Position numbers and translations under genes: made by a program. The notes below the pieces were generated by a model. That model was given only the letters and a program-made list of their open reading frames with translations, ran no database searches and was not told the DNA's origin. From Winogradskyella vincentii (GTDB lineage: Bacteria; Bacteroidota; Bacteroidia; Flavobacteriales; Flavobacteriaceae), in contig NZ_JAIUJS010000006.1 in assembly GCF_020166345.1 (NCBI RefSeq), positions 62,001 through 126,000 of the forward strand: DNA of 64,000 nucleotides, read 5' to 3'. Positions 1 through 9,442 of this stretch are shown one piece after another (position 1 is the stretch's first letter; each line of letters opens with the position of its first letter).

Positions 1-925
1 AACCCAAGCTTTTAGTGAAAACGAGAAGTTAGTTTTGGATCAATACACAATGAATGGAGGGAAAAGTCTATGGCTTACCGAATCAGTGGTTATGGACAAA
101 GACAGTTTGTATAACGAAACAAATTCGAGCGTCTCGATATTAAGAGATTTAAATTTAAATGATTTCTTCTTTAAATATGGATTGCGTGTTAACCCTAGTC
201 TTGTTAAAGATTTATTTTCCGCACCGATTATGCTGGCAATTGGCGAAGGTAGTCAAGCGCAACTGCAACCTATACAATGGCAGTATTCACCTTTGGCAGC
301 ATCTAACCCCAACCATCCGATTACAAAAAATCTCAATCTTGTTAAATTTGACTTTGCAAGTCCCATAGATACTTTAAAAAATGGTATTGAAAAATCCATT
401 TTACTAAGAAGTTCACCCAATTCTAAAATTGAAGGTGTTCCTACTGAAATATCATTAGCAGATGTTACCAAAACACCAGATGGAAGTGCATATAACGATG
501 GAAGTCAAAACTTGGCAGTACTGCTAGAAGGTGAGTTTAAATCTGTCTACGATAAGCGCATATTGCCTTTTAAAGTAAGAGATTTTAAAAGCACTGGAAG
601 GCCGTCTAAAATGGTAGTTGTATCAGATGGAGATATTATTAAAAATAAGGTTGTTCGTAATAGACCTCAGGAATTAGGTTTTGACGAAGTAACAGGAAAA
701 GCTTTTGGCAACAAGGAATTCTTATTAAATGTCGTCAATTATCTTTTAGACGATACAGGACTTATAAACATAAGAGCTAAAGAAATAAGTGTTTCATTTT
801 TAGATTCTGAAAGTATTAAAGAAAATAAAGTAAAATGGCAACTCATAAATATCGTATTACCACTAGTTTTACTTGGTGTCTTCGGATTTGCCTACAACTA
901 CTATAGAAGGAAAAAATTCAGCTAG
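1..925 (+). CDS. gldG: GldG, gliding-motility ABC-type membrane protein, C-terminal part
   Basis: The reading frame is open from the left edge (first full codon at 2) to a TAG at 925, so only about 307 C-terminal residues are visible. The start includes the stretch FSENEKLVLDQY followed by MNGGKSLWL, which I recognise from GldG of gliding flavobacteria. In that family GldG acts with GldF and GldA as an ABC-transporter-like complex needed for gliding motility. The last 30 residues form one hydrophobic membrane helix followed by a basic tail (YYRRKK), matching the C-terminal anchor of the family. The N-terminal part and probably gldF lie upstream of the window. The assignment is by family resemblance. 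Confidence 0.85.
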   Translation, partial: TQAFSENEKLVLDQYTMNGGKSLWLTESVVMDKDSLYNETNSSVSILRDLNLNDFFFKYGLRVNPSLVKDLFSAPIMLAIGEGSQAQLQPIQWQYSPLAASNPNHPITKNLNLVKFDFASPIDTLKNGIEKSILLRSSPNSKIEGVPTEISLADVTKTPDGSAYNDGSQNLAVLLEGEFKSVYDKRILPFKVRDFKSTGRPSKMVVVSDGDIIKNKVVRNRPQELGFDEVTGKAFGNKEFLLNVVNYLLDDTGLINIRAKEISVSFLDSESIKENKVKWQLINIVLPLVLLGVFGFAYNYYRRKKFS

Positions 926-967
926 AATTTGTTAATAAGTTTGTTTTATAAAACCCATCTATTAAGA

Positions 968-975
968 TATATTTG
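968..975 (+). promoter_or_regulatory. -7 promoter element for dnaN
   Basis: TATATTTG is a perfect match to the Bacteroidota -7 consensus TAnnTTTG and lies 39 nt before the dnaN ATG. No convincing -33 TTG at the usual spacing was found. Confidence 0.6.
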
Positions 976-1014
976 TAGGACAATTTATTCTAGATATAAA
1001 TCATTTTTACATTC

Positions 1015-2133
1015 ATGAAATTTATAGTTTCAAGTACATATTTACTAAAGCAACTTCAGGTTTTAGGAGGTGTTATAAACAATAGTAATACTTTACCTAT
1101 CCTAGATAACTTTTTGTTCGAATTAAGTCAATCAAAATTGACAATTTCTGCAAGTGATTTAGAGACAACCATGTCTTCTACAATAGATGTAGAAAGTGAT
1201 TCCGAAGGTAGTATTGCCTTACCAGCAAGATTGTTATTAGATACGCTTAAGACATTTCCAGAGCAGCCTCTAACTTTCGTTGTTGAAGATAACAGTACGG
1301 TAGAAATAAGCTCAAACCATGGTAAATATGCATTAGCTTATGCAGATGGTGCTGAGTTTCCAAATGCAGTTACCGTAGAAGATGCAAGTAAAACAACGAT
1401 AATGGGTGACATACTTGCTACTGCAATTAGCAAAACTATTTTTGCAGCTGGTAATGATGACTTAAGACCTGTAATGAGCGGTGTTTTCTTTCAATTCTCT
1501 CAGGATAATTTAACGTTTGTGGCTACTGACGCTCATAAACTAGTTAAATATACTAGAGCTGATGTTAGCGCAACCGAATCTGCAGAGTTTATCATGCCAA
1601 AAAAACCTTTAACGCTTTTAAAAGGAATTTTGGCTGGTAGTGATGACGATGTGTTAGTTGAATACAACGATTCTAATGCTAGGTTTACTTTTGAAAATTC
1701 CGTGTTAATCTGTCGATTAATAGATGGAAAATATCCTAATTACGAAGCTGTAATACCTAAGGAGAATCCTAATAAGTTAGTCATTGACCGTACTCAATTC
1801 TTAAACTCAGTAAGACGAGTTAGTATATTCTCTAATAAAACTACACACCAAATAAGATTAAAAATAGCAGGTGCCGAATTAAACATTTCTGCTGAAGATA
1901 TAGATTACAGCAATAAAGCTGAAGAACGTTTAAGTTGTGATTATCAAGGCGATGATATGCAAATAGGCTTTAACTCTCGTTTCTTAACAGAAATGATAAA
2001 TAACTTAAACTCTGATAACGTGCAGTTAGAAATGAGTTTACCAAACAGAGCAGGTATTCTAACACCAATTGACGGTTTAGATGAGGGAGAGCATTTAACA
2101 ATGCTTGTTATGCCTGTGATGCTCAACAATTAA
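1015..2133 (+). CDS. dnaN: DNA polymerase III subunit beta (sliding clamp)
   Basis: A 372-residue protein, the usual length for the bacterial beta clamp. The start MKFIVSSTYLLKQLQVLGGVI and the body segments FVATDAHKLVKY, GKYPNYEAVIP and the C-terminal LTMLVMPVML are the standard clamp signatures, spread over three repeated clamp domains. The protein forms a dimeric ring that tethers DNA polymerase III to the template. It is read in the same direction as gldG but after an 89-nt gap with its own promoter element, and it is followed by a strong hairpin terminator, so it is probably transcribed alone. In flavobacteria dnaN commonly sits beside gldG, away from dnaA, as here. Confidence 0.97.
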   Translation: MKFIVSSTYLLKQLQVLGGVINNSNTLPILDNFLFELSQSKLTISASDLETTMSSTIDVESDSEGSIALPARLLLDTLKTFPEQPLTFVVEDNSTVEISSNHGKYALAYADGAEFPNAVTVEDASKTTIMGDILATAISKTIFAAGNDDLRPVMSGVFFQFSQDNLTFVATDAHKLVKYTRADVSATESAEFIMPKKPLTLLKGILAGSDDDVLVEYNDSNARFTFENSVLICRLIDGKYPNYEAVIPKENPNKLVIDRTQFLNSVRRVSIFSNKTTHQIRLKIAGAELNISAEDIDYSNKAEERLSCDYQGDDMQIGFNSRFLTEMINNLNSDNVQLEMSLPNRAGILTPIDGLDEGEHLTMLVMPVMLNN

Positions 2134-2193
2134 CCAATTAGTTTTAATTGGTTTGATTATATGTGTTAATTAAACTTGACTTGACTAGTCATA

Positions 2194-2224
2194 AAAAAAG
2201 CTCACTGAAAAGTGAGCTTTTTGT
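2194..2224 (+). terminator. Bidirectional intrinsic terminator between dnaN and the DUF4870 gene
   Basis: The stem AAAAAAGCTCACT / AGTGAGCTTTTT with a GAAA loop has an A-tract on the left and a T-tract on the right, so it can end dnaN transcription on the plus strand and DUF4870 transcription on the minus strand. Confidence 0.85.
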
Positions 2225-2242
2225 TTTCCATTTCTTTAATAA

Positions 2243-2605
2243 CTAACTAACAAAATTAAGAGATAATGGATAGCTAGGTAATTCCCCATTACTAGCTTTA
2301 ATAGCATTTACAATAGGCATCACAAATGCTAAAATTCCTATTAATATTAATAATAATATTCCTAAACCAAATATCAAAATTAAAGGTATACTTAAGATGC
2401 AGTATACGATGATACTTAATTGAAAATTTAAAATGGCTTTGCCATGAGCATCCATACCTTCTACATTATCCTTTTGTGTAGCCCAAAGTATTAGAGGTAC
2501 TATTAAACCTCCAAATCCAGTGATATAAGTCAATAATTGTGCTAAATGCGTAATCATTAACATCTGATTGTCTGTACGTTTAAGTGTGTGATAATTTGAT
2601 TCCAT
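2243..2605 (-). CDS. DUF4870 domain membrane protein
   Basis: A 120-residue protein whose core (MLMITHLAQLLTYITGFGG, PLILW, then KAILNFQLSI and a long hydrophobic pair ending in NAIKASNGE) matches the DUF4870/Tic20-like family of small integral membrane proteins. Three to four membrane segments are visible around residues 17-40, 55-75 and 75-105. I place the start at the ATG at 2605. A longer reading from 2635 would begin at TTG and add ten residues unlike the family. It follows the RND pump operon by about 58 nt on the same strand and may be read from it or alone. The molecular role of the family is unknown. Confidence 0.8.
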   Translation of the reverse strand: MESNYHTLKRTDNQMLMITHLAQLLTYITGFGGLIVPLILWATQKDNVEGMDAHGKAILNFQLSIIVYCILSIPLILIFGLGILLLILIGILAFVMPIVNAIKASNGELPSYPLSLNFVS

Positions 2606-2663
2606 TTCTTGATTGTTTACATTGATATGACGCAAATAATCTAAATATGTTACACTTCAAATA

Positions 2664-2849
2664 TTAATTTTTAACTCCCAATTTTTCTAATATGGTATCC
2701 ATTAAACACCATTTAGTTATGGAAGACTGTAATAAATTAGCACCGACAAAAGCTGTAAACCACAGCCAATTTTGATTTACGTAAATCGCTAACAGTAAAC
2801 TGATTAAAATAAATGTGCCCGCTACCGCTCTAACAATTCTATTTTTCAT
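2664..2849 (-). CDS. DUF2892 (YgaP-like) inner-membrane protein
   Basis: A 61-residue protein with two hydrophobic helices (about residues 8-25 and 28-45). The motif GANLLQSSITKWC is the hallmark of the DUF2892 domain, which in proteins such as YgaP forms the membrane part next to a rhodanese domain. Here the rhodanese is a separate gene 8 kb away (10986-11345) with the same operator. It starts 8 nt after the RND pump gene, so it is the last gene of that operon. The family usually has FTGFCP where this protein has ITKWCL. A link to sulfur transfer or stress handling is inferred from context only. Confidence 0.8.
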   Translation of the reverse strand: MKNRIVRAVAGTFILISLLLAIYVNQNWLWFTAFVGANLLQSSITKWCLMDTILEKLGVKN

Positions 2850-2857
2850 AATGTATT

Positions 2858-5800
2858 TTATTTATAATTCTTTCTTTCAATTAAATAATAAACCAATGGA
2901 ACCACCAATAAGGTCAAGAAGGTTGAAACTATAGTTCCACCCATTAGCGAGATTGCCAAACCTTGGAAAATAGGATCGAATAAAATTACAAAGGCTCCTA
3001 TTACAACCGTTCCAGCAGTTAATAATATTGGTGTAGTTCTTACGGCACCAGCTTCTATAACCGCTTGCTTAAGTGGAATTCCTTCATCTAATCTAAGATT
3101 AACAAAGTCAATCAACAACACGGAATTTCGCACCATAATTCCTGCAAGTGCAATCATACCAATAAATGAGGTTGCCGTAAAAAATGCTCCTAACATCCAA
3201 TGCCCTAAAACTATACCAACTAATGATAATGGTATAGCAACCATCATAACCACAGGCGCCTTGAAGTTTTGGAACCAGCCCACAATAAGTATATAGATAA
3301 TTATGATAACACCTAAGAAGGCAATACCTAAATCTCTAAATACTTCCAATGTAATTTGCCACTCACCATCCCATTTTACTGTATAATCATCTTCAAATTC
3401 TGGCTGTTTTATATAGAGCTCATCCATATTGTAGCCTTTAGGCAAATCTATTCCCTGTAGTTTATCAGACATTCCTAAAATGGCATAAACCGGACTCTCT
3501 AACTCACCAGCCATATCTGCCATGATATAAACTACTCGTTTTTGGTTTTTGCGGTATATGCTCTTTGGTTTGACACCTTCTTCAATAGTAACCAAATCAA
3601 TTATAGGGACTAAATTTCCATGTTTTGATTTTACTTTTATACTTGCAATATCCTGTAATGTTGATTTTTCATTTTCATCTAAAGTCAACACCAATCCTAC
3701 TTGATTAGAGGCGTCCTCATCATACAAATGAGTAATGGCTTTATTAGACAATGCCATATTCATAGTATGTGTAATTTGTTGCGGTGCTACACCGTTTAGC
3801 ATAGCTTTTTCCTTGTTTATTTTAAAATTGAATTCTTTTTGATTGGCCTCTACCATCCAATCAATATCCACGACATCATTAGTTCGCTTTAAAATCTCTT
3901 GAATAGAATCACCAACCCTAATTTGTTCATTATAATCTGGACCATAAACTTCTGCCACAATCGTTGAAAGAACTGGAGGTCCAGGTGGAACTTCTACTAA
4001 TTTAACATTGGCATTATATTTTGATGCTATAGCCTGAATTTCCGGACGTAGTAACTTTACAATATCGTGGCTTTGAGCTGATCTATCGTGCTTATCTGTG
4101 AGATTTACTTGGATATCTGCCATATTACTACCTCCACGTAAATCATAATGGCGTACCAATCCGTTGAATGTAATCGGCGAAGATGTGCCAACATAACTTT
4201 GATAGTTAACAACCTCAGGTCGTGTTGCCAAATATTGCCCAATTTCTTTAGCAACAACAGCAGTACGTTCTAACGTTGTACCCTCAGGCATATCAATTAC
4301 CACCTGAAATTCATTCTTATTATCAAACGGCAACATTTTAACCGCCACAGTCTTTGTAAAAAATAATCCAACTGAACCCAATAATAAGATGAATGTTATA
4401 CCCAAGAAAAGCCAGCGCTTGGTTTTATTCTCAATAAGTGGAGTTTCAAATTTTGAATAAATTTTGAATATAGTTGAATCTGAAATACCTGCAGTTTCAT
4501 CTTCAGAAATTACTTCTACTTTTTTATCCTTTTCCCTTAAGAAAATATAACCCAAATATGGCGTTATAGTTAGCGCGACAAATAATGACAGTAACATCGC
4601 TATAGAAGCTCCTATTGGCATTGGGCTCATGTAAGGCCCCATTAATCCTGAAACAAATGCCATAGGCAATACAGAGGCTATAACTGTAAATGTTGCCAAT
4701 ATGGTTGGATTACCTACCTCATTGATTGCATAAAGAGCTGCTTCTTTAAATGGTAAGCGCTTCATTTTAAAATGCCTATGCATATTTTCTGCAATTATGA
4801 TGGAATCGTCAACAACGATACCTGTAACAAAAACTAATGCAAACAGTGTAATTCGATTTAAAGTATAATCCAATAAATAATAACTCAATAATGTAAGGGC
4901 AAATGTTATTGGCACAGAAAGAAACACCACTAAACCACCACGCCATCCCATAGCCAACATTACAACTATGGTTACTGCGATTATAGCACCTATTAAATGC
5001 AGGAGTAACTCAGACACTTTTTGTGAAGCTGTTTCACCATAGTTTCTTGTAATTTCTATGTGTACATCATCTGGAATTAAATTAGTTCTGAGATAATCAA
5101 CCTTCTCAATAATAATATCAGAAATCTTCATTGCATCAGCACCTTTGCGCTTCGCTACTGAGATGGTTACTGCTGGGTATTCTGATTTGAATTCATGTAT
5201 TTTTTCACTAGCGGAGCCAAATCCTAAACTCACATAATTAACAGGGATTTCTGGACCATCTACAACCTCAGCAATCTGACCTAGATAAATAGGTTGATTT
5301 TGATATACGCCAACTACAAGATTTTCGACATCCTCCTTAGTCTTTAGGAATTCTCCTGTTTTTATTAAAAATTCATTGTCATTTCTATCAAAACTACCAG
5401 AACTCAACTGTTGATTGTTCACTCTTATCATTTCAGCGACGGAAAGGAAGTCTAATTCACTAGAAGCCAATTTATTCTTATCTATCACGACTCTCAGCTC
5501 ACGATTTCTTCCTCCAATTTTATGAGTTATTGCAACATCATTAACTTTTTCGATTTCATCAGTCAATTCTTGTGCAATCTGTTTTAACATATAGTCGTCA
5601 TATTTTTCACTCCATAATGTTAACCCAAGCATCGGAACATCATCAATAGCACGCGTTTTAACCAATGGAAACGTTACGCCTTGTGGCATTTGATCCATAT
5701 GCTTATTAATCTCATTGTAAAGCTTAACAATAGAACGTTCTATATCTTCACCAACATAAAATTGCACGATAACCATACCTTGTTCTTGCATAGAGGTAGA

Positions 5801-6058
5801 ATAGACATACTCTACACCTTTTATATTTGAGAATAGCTTCTCTAGTGGTTTTATAACTCTAGACTCAACTTCCGTCGGACTCGCACCTGGATATCCAACA
5901 AAAATATCCGCCATCGGTACGTCTATCTGAGGTTCTTCTTCCCTTGGAATAAGAAATGAACTATATACACCAATGACCATAAATACAATCATTAAAAGCA
6001 CTGTAAGCTTAGAACTTATAAAGCCTTTGGCAATCTTTCCTGCTAACCCTTCTTTCAT
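2858..6058 (-). CDS. Efflux RND transporter permease subunit (AcrB/CusA superfamily)
   Basis: A 1066-residue inner-membrane pump of the resistance-nodulation-division superfamily, at the expected length. An N-terminal membrane helix (about 12-33) is followed by the porter motif region (GYPGASPTEVE), a six-helix block around 345-545, a second large periplasmic region and a second helix block near the C-terminus. The proton-relay pair Asp417-Asp418 sits in GIVVDDSIII. The DD pair and overall pattern resemble drug-type (HAE) pumps more than metal-type CzcA pumps, but the substrate cannot be read from sequence. It is third in the operon tolC-adaptor-pump-DUF2892, 36 nt after the adaptor, and should form the tripartite efflux complex with those two proteins. 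Confidence 0.93.
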   Translation of the reverse strand: MKEGLAGKIAKGFISSKLTVLLMIVFMVIGVYSSFLIPREEEPQIDVPMADIFVGYPGASPTEVESRVIKPLEKLFSNIKGVEYVYSTSMQEQGMVIVQFYVGEDIERSIVKLYNEINKHMDQMPQGVTFPLVKTRAIDDVPMLGLTLWSEKYDDYMLKQIAQELTDEIEKVNDVAITHKIGGRNRELRVVIDKNKLASSELDFLSVAEMIRVNNQQLSSGSFDRNDNEFLIKTGEFLKTKEDVENLVVGVYQNQPIYLGQIAEVVDGPEIPVNYVSLGFGSASEKIHEFKSEYPAVTISVAKRKGADAMKISDIIIEKVDYLRTNLIPDDVHIEITRNYGETASQKVSELLLHLIGAIIAVTIVVMLAMGWRGGLVVFLSVPITFALTLLSYYLLDYTLNRITLFALVFVTGIVVDDSIIIAENMHRHFKMKRLPFKEAALYAINEVGNPTILATFTVIASVLPMAFVSGLMGPYMSPMPIGASIAMLLSLFVALTITPYLGYIFLREKDKKVEVISEDETAGISDSTIFKIYSKFETPLIENKTKRWLFLGITFILLLGSVGLFFTKTVAVKMLPFDNKNEFQVVIDMPEGTTLERTAVVAKEIGQYLATRPEVVNYQSYVGTSSPITFNGLVRHYDLRGGSNMADIQVNLTDKHDRSAQSHDIVKLLRPEIQAIASKYNANVKLVEVPPGPPVLSTIVAEVYGPDYNEQIRVGDSIQEILKRTNDVVDIDWMVEANQKEFNFKINKEKAMLNGVAPQQITHTMNMALSNKAITHLYDEDASNQVGLVLTLDENEKSTLQDIASIKVKSKHGNLVPIIDLVTIEEGVKPKSIYRKNQKRVVYIMADMAGELESPVYAILGMSDKLQGIDLPKGYNMDELYIKQPEFEDDYTVKWDGEWQITLEVFRDLGIAFLGVIIIIYILIVGWFQNFKAPVVMMVAIPLSLVGIVLGHWMLGAFFTATSFIGMIALAGIMVRNSVLLIDFVNLRLDEGIPLKQAVIEAGAVRTTPILLTAGTVVIGAFVILFDPIFQGLAISLMGGTIVSTFLTLLVVPLVYYLIERKNYK

Positions 6059-6094
6059 TTTCTTAGATTTAATTTAATTGCTTAAAATGGTTCT

Positions 6095-7186
6095 TTAATT
6101 AATAGTTAGTTTGGCTCCATTATATAATTTCTCATCAGAAGACAAGATGTAAGATTCATTTTGAGTCAAGCCAGATAATACTTCCACTTGGTCACCAAAG
6201 GTCTTTCCAAGTCGTAACCAACGTAATACTGCAGTTTGTTGTTGACTTACGGTATAAACACCTGATAGTTGACCGTTGGTTATTATTGCTTCAACGGGAA
6301 TCATTATGGTTTCTCCTATGTTTGAAGAATTAACCTTAGTATCTGGAAATTGAACGGATGCGAACATACCTGAACGTAATTGTTCATTTGATGCATCTAA
6401 TCCAATTTTTATAAGATATTGACCACCAGAATGTGCAGAAGAAGTACTCACTTCAGTTACCGTACCTTCGATAATAGCATCTATTGAAGACACTATAACG
6501 TTAACCTTTTCATCTTTTGAGATATATGAAATTGTAGATTCTGGTACTCGTGCTATGACCTCAAAATTATTTGGTGATTCAATGGCCAATAAAGGCATTC
6601 CAGGATTTGCTAACGCTCCTTCGTCTATAAATTTAGCTGTTAAAACACCATTAAAAGGGGCCTTCACGTTAGTGTAAGCAAATTGTGCATTGATTTCGAT
6701 TTTCATTTGCTGAGCAGACTCCAACCGAGCCTTAGCCATTTGATAGTTTGCAGTTACGTCATCAAGTTCTTTTTGAGATGCACTATTCTGATTAAATAAG
6801 TTTGTATATCTATTAAAGTCTTTTTCTGCAATATTTAACGCAGCTTTTGCTTCAGTAATACCAGCACTTACTTGCGCTCTTTTAGCCTGTAAATCACTAT
6901 TATTGATTACCATAAGCACTTGTCCTTTATTGATTTTATCGCCTACTTTCACGGCTATTCGCTCTACATGGCCCATTATGCGAGTGCTCAGTTGTGCACT
7001 ATTCTCAGCTTCTATAGTACCGCTAACTACTAATGGAGCATTTGTCTTATTTGCTGTAACCGTTGCTACTTTTACCTCAATTTTTTTAGAATTATCCGCA
7101 GATATTTCTTTTTTACTTTCACCACAACTGAACACTCCTAGTATTAAACCAATTGCTAGTAATTTATATATGGATTTTTTCATCAT
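6095..7186 (-). CDS. RND efflux periplasmic adaptor (membrane fusion protein), lipoprotein
   Basis: A 363-residue protein with a lipoprotein signal (LGVFSC, Cys21). A barrel-sandwich (lipoyl-like) half around residues 60-95 (MGHVERIAVKVGDKINKGQVL) is followed by a coiled-coil hairpin (about 95-160, LNIAEKDFNRYTNLFNQNS) and then the second lipoyl half (AFAYTNVKAPFNGVL). A beta-barrel and membrane-proximal domain complete it. This is the HlyD/AcrA-type order. It bridges the inner-membrane pump and the TolC-like channel. There is only 1 nt between it and the tolC-like gene upstream, so the two are co-transcribed. ATG occurs twice at the start; either could be used. Confidence 0.93.
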   Translation of the reverse strand: MMKKSIYKLLAIGLILGVFSCGESKKEISADNSKKIEVKVATVTANKTNAPLVVSGTIEAENSAQLSTRIMGHVERIAVKVGDKINKGQVLMVINNSDLQAKRAQVSAGITEAKAALNIAEKDFNRYTNLFNQNSASQKELDDVTANYQMAKARLESAQQMKIEINAQFAYTNVKAPFNGVLTAKFIDEGALANPGMPLLAIESPNNFEVIARVPESTISYISKDEKVNVIVSSIDAIIEGTVTEVSTSSAHSGGQYLIKIGLDASNEQLRSGMFASVQFPDTKVNSSNIGETIMIPVEAIITNGQLSGVYTVSQQQTAVLRWLRLGKTFGDQVEVLSGLTQNESYILSSDEKLYNGAKLTIN

Positions 7187-7187
7187 T

Positions 7188-8501
7188 TTAATTTGTTGTT
7201 AAAAATTTTAAATATGCTTTGGTGCCATTATATTCATAAATGGTTTGGAAATATTCTAACTGTTTCTGTGCATATTGAGTTTCTGCCATTAACAAATCAG
7301 CTGTTCTTTCCAGTCCTTCCTTAAATCTATTTGTTCTAATTCTCAGTGCCTCTTGGGATTGCTCAACCGCTTGCTGTGACAATTGAACTTTTAGAGATGC
7401 ATCTTCAAGCATTCGCTCAGTTTTGTTCAGCTCTAGTTTACTTTTAGAAACATATTGGTCATACTCCAATTTTGATTTCTCCAATGATGCTTTTGCTTTC
7501 TTTGTTTTACTGAATCGTTTTGTTCCTTGAAGGATATTCCACTTTAATTCTGCACCAAACAAATAACCATCAGCACCAAATTGAAAAAGATTATCATCAT
7601 ATAACTGGTAACTACCAAAAGCATTTAAAGTTGGTAAAAAGGTCATTTTATCTGACTTGTATAATGTCTCCATTGCATTTGTTGCCAGTTGCATGGCCTT
7701 AATGTCAGATCTATTTTCAGAAACTTCGCTTTCTGCATTTAATATTTTATTATCCAATTGCAAACTATCAACAGGTTGAAAAATTACTTCCGACTTATCG
7801 TTCATTAAAAAGGACAAATAATTAGAGGCGTTTTTTACATTACTCTTGGCAGATTGTAACTGATTTTTTATTTCAGTGACCCTTAATTCTACAAGTAATA
7901 CGTCAGATCGTTGTAAATATCCTTGATCAAAACTGTTTTGTGCAAGTTGCAAATTTGATGTAGCCGCAGTTAAGGCTTTTTCCAATACTGTAATGGCTTT
8001 ATATGCTAATTGTAATTGCATATAAGCATTTTCAACCTCATACTTTACAAAATCTCTTATACGCTCTGATTGTAATGCTGTAGCATCCATTTTATACTTG
8101 GCTGCTTTTCGTTGATAAAACCCATCTGCATTAATTAAGGGTTGTTGAAATTCAAAAGCAGTAGCAAAATTTTGTATTTGGCTTGGATCATTAAGCACAT
8201 CAGGATTAAAATCTGCTTGAGCAACAATCTCTTGATTTAGTTTAGATCCAAAAGCCATCAATGGATTCGTAGTTGCTATTGCAGTATGTGAAACTGAAAT
8301 ATTTGGTAAAAAAACAGCATTAGTCTGTTTGTAATCAGCTTTTGCTTCATTGAAGGCCTCAACTGAAATCTTTATTTTATGATTTGCCTCTGAAACTTTA
8401 TTAAATACTTCTGACTTTGAAATTGGTTGTACCTCTTGTGCATAGAGGTTAGTAACTAAACCAATTGCAAAACATGCTATGAGAAATCTATTCTTGTACA
8501 T
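7188..8501 (-). CDS. TolC family outer-membrane efflux channel
   Basis: A 437-residue protein with a signal peptide (about 1-22, ending NLYAQ). Long alternating alpha-helical stretches are rich in Gln, Ala and Asn, in two homologous halves (SAANSNLQLAQNSFDQGYLQRSD-type and EALRIRTNRFKEGLERTADLL-type repeats), as in the outer-membrane factor family. It is the first gene of the pump operon. Its promoter (8520-8527) is preceded by the GTAAC-N4-GTTAC dyad shared with two other transcription units. The product should provide the outer-membrane exit duct for the adaptor and RND pump encoded next. Confidence 0.92.
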   Translation of the reverse strand: MYKNRFLIACFAIGLVTNLYAQEVQPISKSEVFNKVSEANHKIKISVEAFNEAKADYKQTNAVFLPNISVSHTAIATTNPLMAFGSKLNQEIVAQADFNPDVLNDPSQIQNFATAFEFQQPLINADGFYQRKAAKYKMDATALQSERIRDFVKYEVENAYMQLQLAYKAITVLEKALTAATSNLQLAQNSFDQGYLQRSDVLLVELRVTEIKNQLQSAKSNVKNASNYLSFLMNDKSEVIFQPVDSLQLDNKILNAESEVSENRSDIKAMQLATNAMETLYKSDKMTFLPTLNAFGSYQLYDDNLFQFGADGYLFGAELKWNILQGTKRFSKTKKAKASLEKSKLEYDQYVSKSKLELNKTERMLEDASLKVQLSQQAVEQSQEALRIRTNRFKEGLERTADLLMAETQYAQKQLEYFQTIYEYNGTKAYLKFLTTN

Positions 8502-8519
8502 TTAATCTTTTATTTAGAC

Positions 8520-8563
8520 CAAAATTAAGCCCATAGAAGATTATGCTTCGTAACAAAGGTTAC
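8520..8563 (-). promoter_or_regulatory. Promoter and putative CRP/FNR-type operator of the tolC-RND operon
   Basis: On the minus strand a perfect -7 element TAATTTTG lies at 8520-8527, 19 nt before the tolC-like ATG. The dyad GTAAC-N4-GTTAC (spacer AAAG as read on the plus strand) lies at 8550-8563. Its centre (8556.5) is 36.5 bp from the downstream end of the -7 element, about -41 from the likely start, which is where class II activators of the CRP/FNR family bind. The same dyad and distance recur at 9443-9486 and 11364-11407. Confidence 0.7.
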
Positions 8564-8603
8564 CTTCAGCATTTATTATTCCTTAACCATGCGTGTTATG
8601 AAA

Positions 8604-8652
8604 TAAAAAAAGAGCACCTTTAATGGTGCTCTCCTCTAATGGTGCTCTCCTC
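8604..8652 (-). terminator. Terminator of the peroxiredoxin gene with a tandemly duplicated arm
   Basis: Read on the minus strand, the stem GAGCACC / GGTGCTC is followed by a run of about eight T, as in an intrinsic terminator. The 16-bp unit TAATGGTGCTCTCCTC is perfectly duplicated in tandem on the plus strand (8621-8636 and 8637-8652). Two alternative 5' arms can therefore pair with the single 3' arm. Confidence 0.8.
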
Positions 8653-8689
8653 ATAGAAACAAATATTACCCATACCTTTAATTCAAACC

Positions 8690-9415
8690 TTAGGATTCTA
8701 TTATTTCATCTAAGACTTTTTCTTTGTTTAACTTTTTTGTACAGAAAAACCAATCTTTACATTCTAAGTCATCAGTGTTAGTCATACGCTCTTCAGCTAC
8801 ACCACATGAGCCTGCCGGTGAAATAATTACGTCATTACCAGGTTCCCAATCTGCAGGTGTTGCTACATTAAATTTATCTGAAGTTTGCATTGCTATCAAT
8901 GCTCTATATATTTCATCAAAGTTTCTTCCTAAACTAAGCGGATAATAGATAACAGCTCTTACTGTACTTTCTGGATCTATAAAAAAGACTGCCCTTACAG
9001 CTTGTGTTTTGTGCTCGCCAGGTTGAATCATACCATACTTCTTGGCAACATTCATTGTAATATCTTCAATTAAAGGAAATTTTACTTCAATATCCTTCAT
9101 GCCATTAAATTCAATTTTGTCCTTAATTGTTCTTAACCAAGCAATATGACTATATAGTCCATCTACAGAAAGACCTACAAGTTTACAATTAGCCTTAGCA
9201 AATTTTTCTTCTAGGTGGGCAAAGGTCATGAACTCTGATGTACAAACAGGCGTGAAATCCGCAGGATGGCTAAATAAAATCACCCATTTTCCTTTATAAT
9301 CTGATGGGAAATTAATCTCACCTTGTGTTGTAATTGCTTTGAATTCTGGTGCCTTATCACCTATTCTAGGCATTGAAAAACCAATTTCTTTTTGTGAAAT
9401 ATCGCTAGTTTCCAT
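8690..9415 (-). CDS. Peroxiredoxin (AhpC/TSA superfamily, Prx6-like)
   Basis: A 241-residue thiol peroxidase. The active-site motif HPADFTPVCTSE places the peroxidatic cysteine at Cys58 with Thr55 and Pro51. Residues around YSHIAWL and YPLSLGRNFDEI match the Prx6/archaeal-type group, which has a long C-terminal domain. Three more cysteines near the end (Cys204, 219, 225) could act in resolution, as in archaeal relatives. It reduces hydrogen peroxide or organic peroxides, and no secretion signal is seen, so it is cytoplasmic. It has its own promoter with the shared GTAAC-N4-GTTAC operator and its own terminator. Confidence 0.93.
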   Translation of the reverse strand: METSDISQKEIGFSMPRIGDKAPEFKAITTQGEINFPSDYKGKWVILFSHPADFTPVCTSEFMTFAHLEEKFAKANCKLVGLSVDGLYSHIAWLRTIKDKIEFNGMKDIEVKFPLIEDITMNVAKKYGMIQPGEHKTQAVRAVFFIDPESTVRAVIYYPLSLGRNFDEIYRALIAMQTSDKFNVATPADWEPGNDVIISPAGSCGVAEERMTNTDDLECKDWFFCTKKLNKEKVLDEIIES

Positions 9416-9442
9416 ATCGTTATAGTTTTTTAATTAATACGG

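Noticed and set aside
2640-2653. GTTAC half-site upstream of the DUF4870 gene
   Set aside because: The partner arm is absent and there is no -7 element at the 36.5-bp distance.
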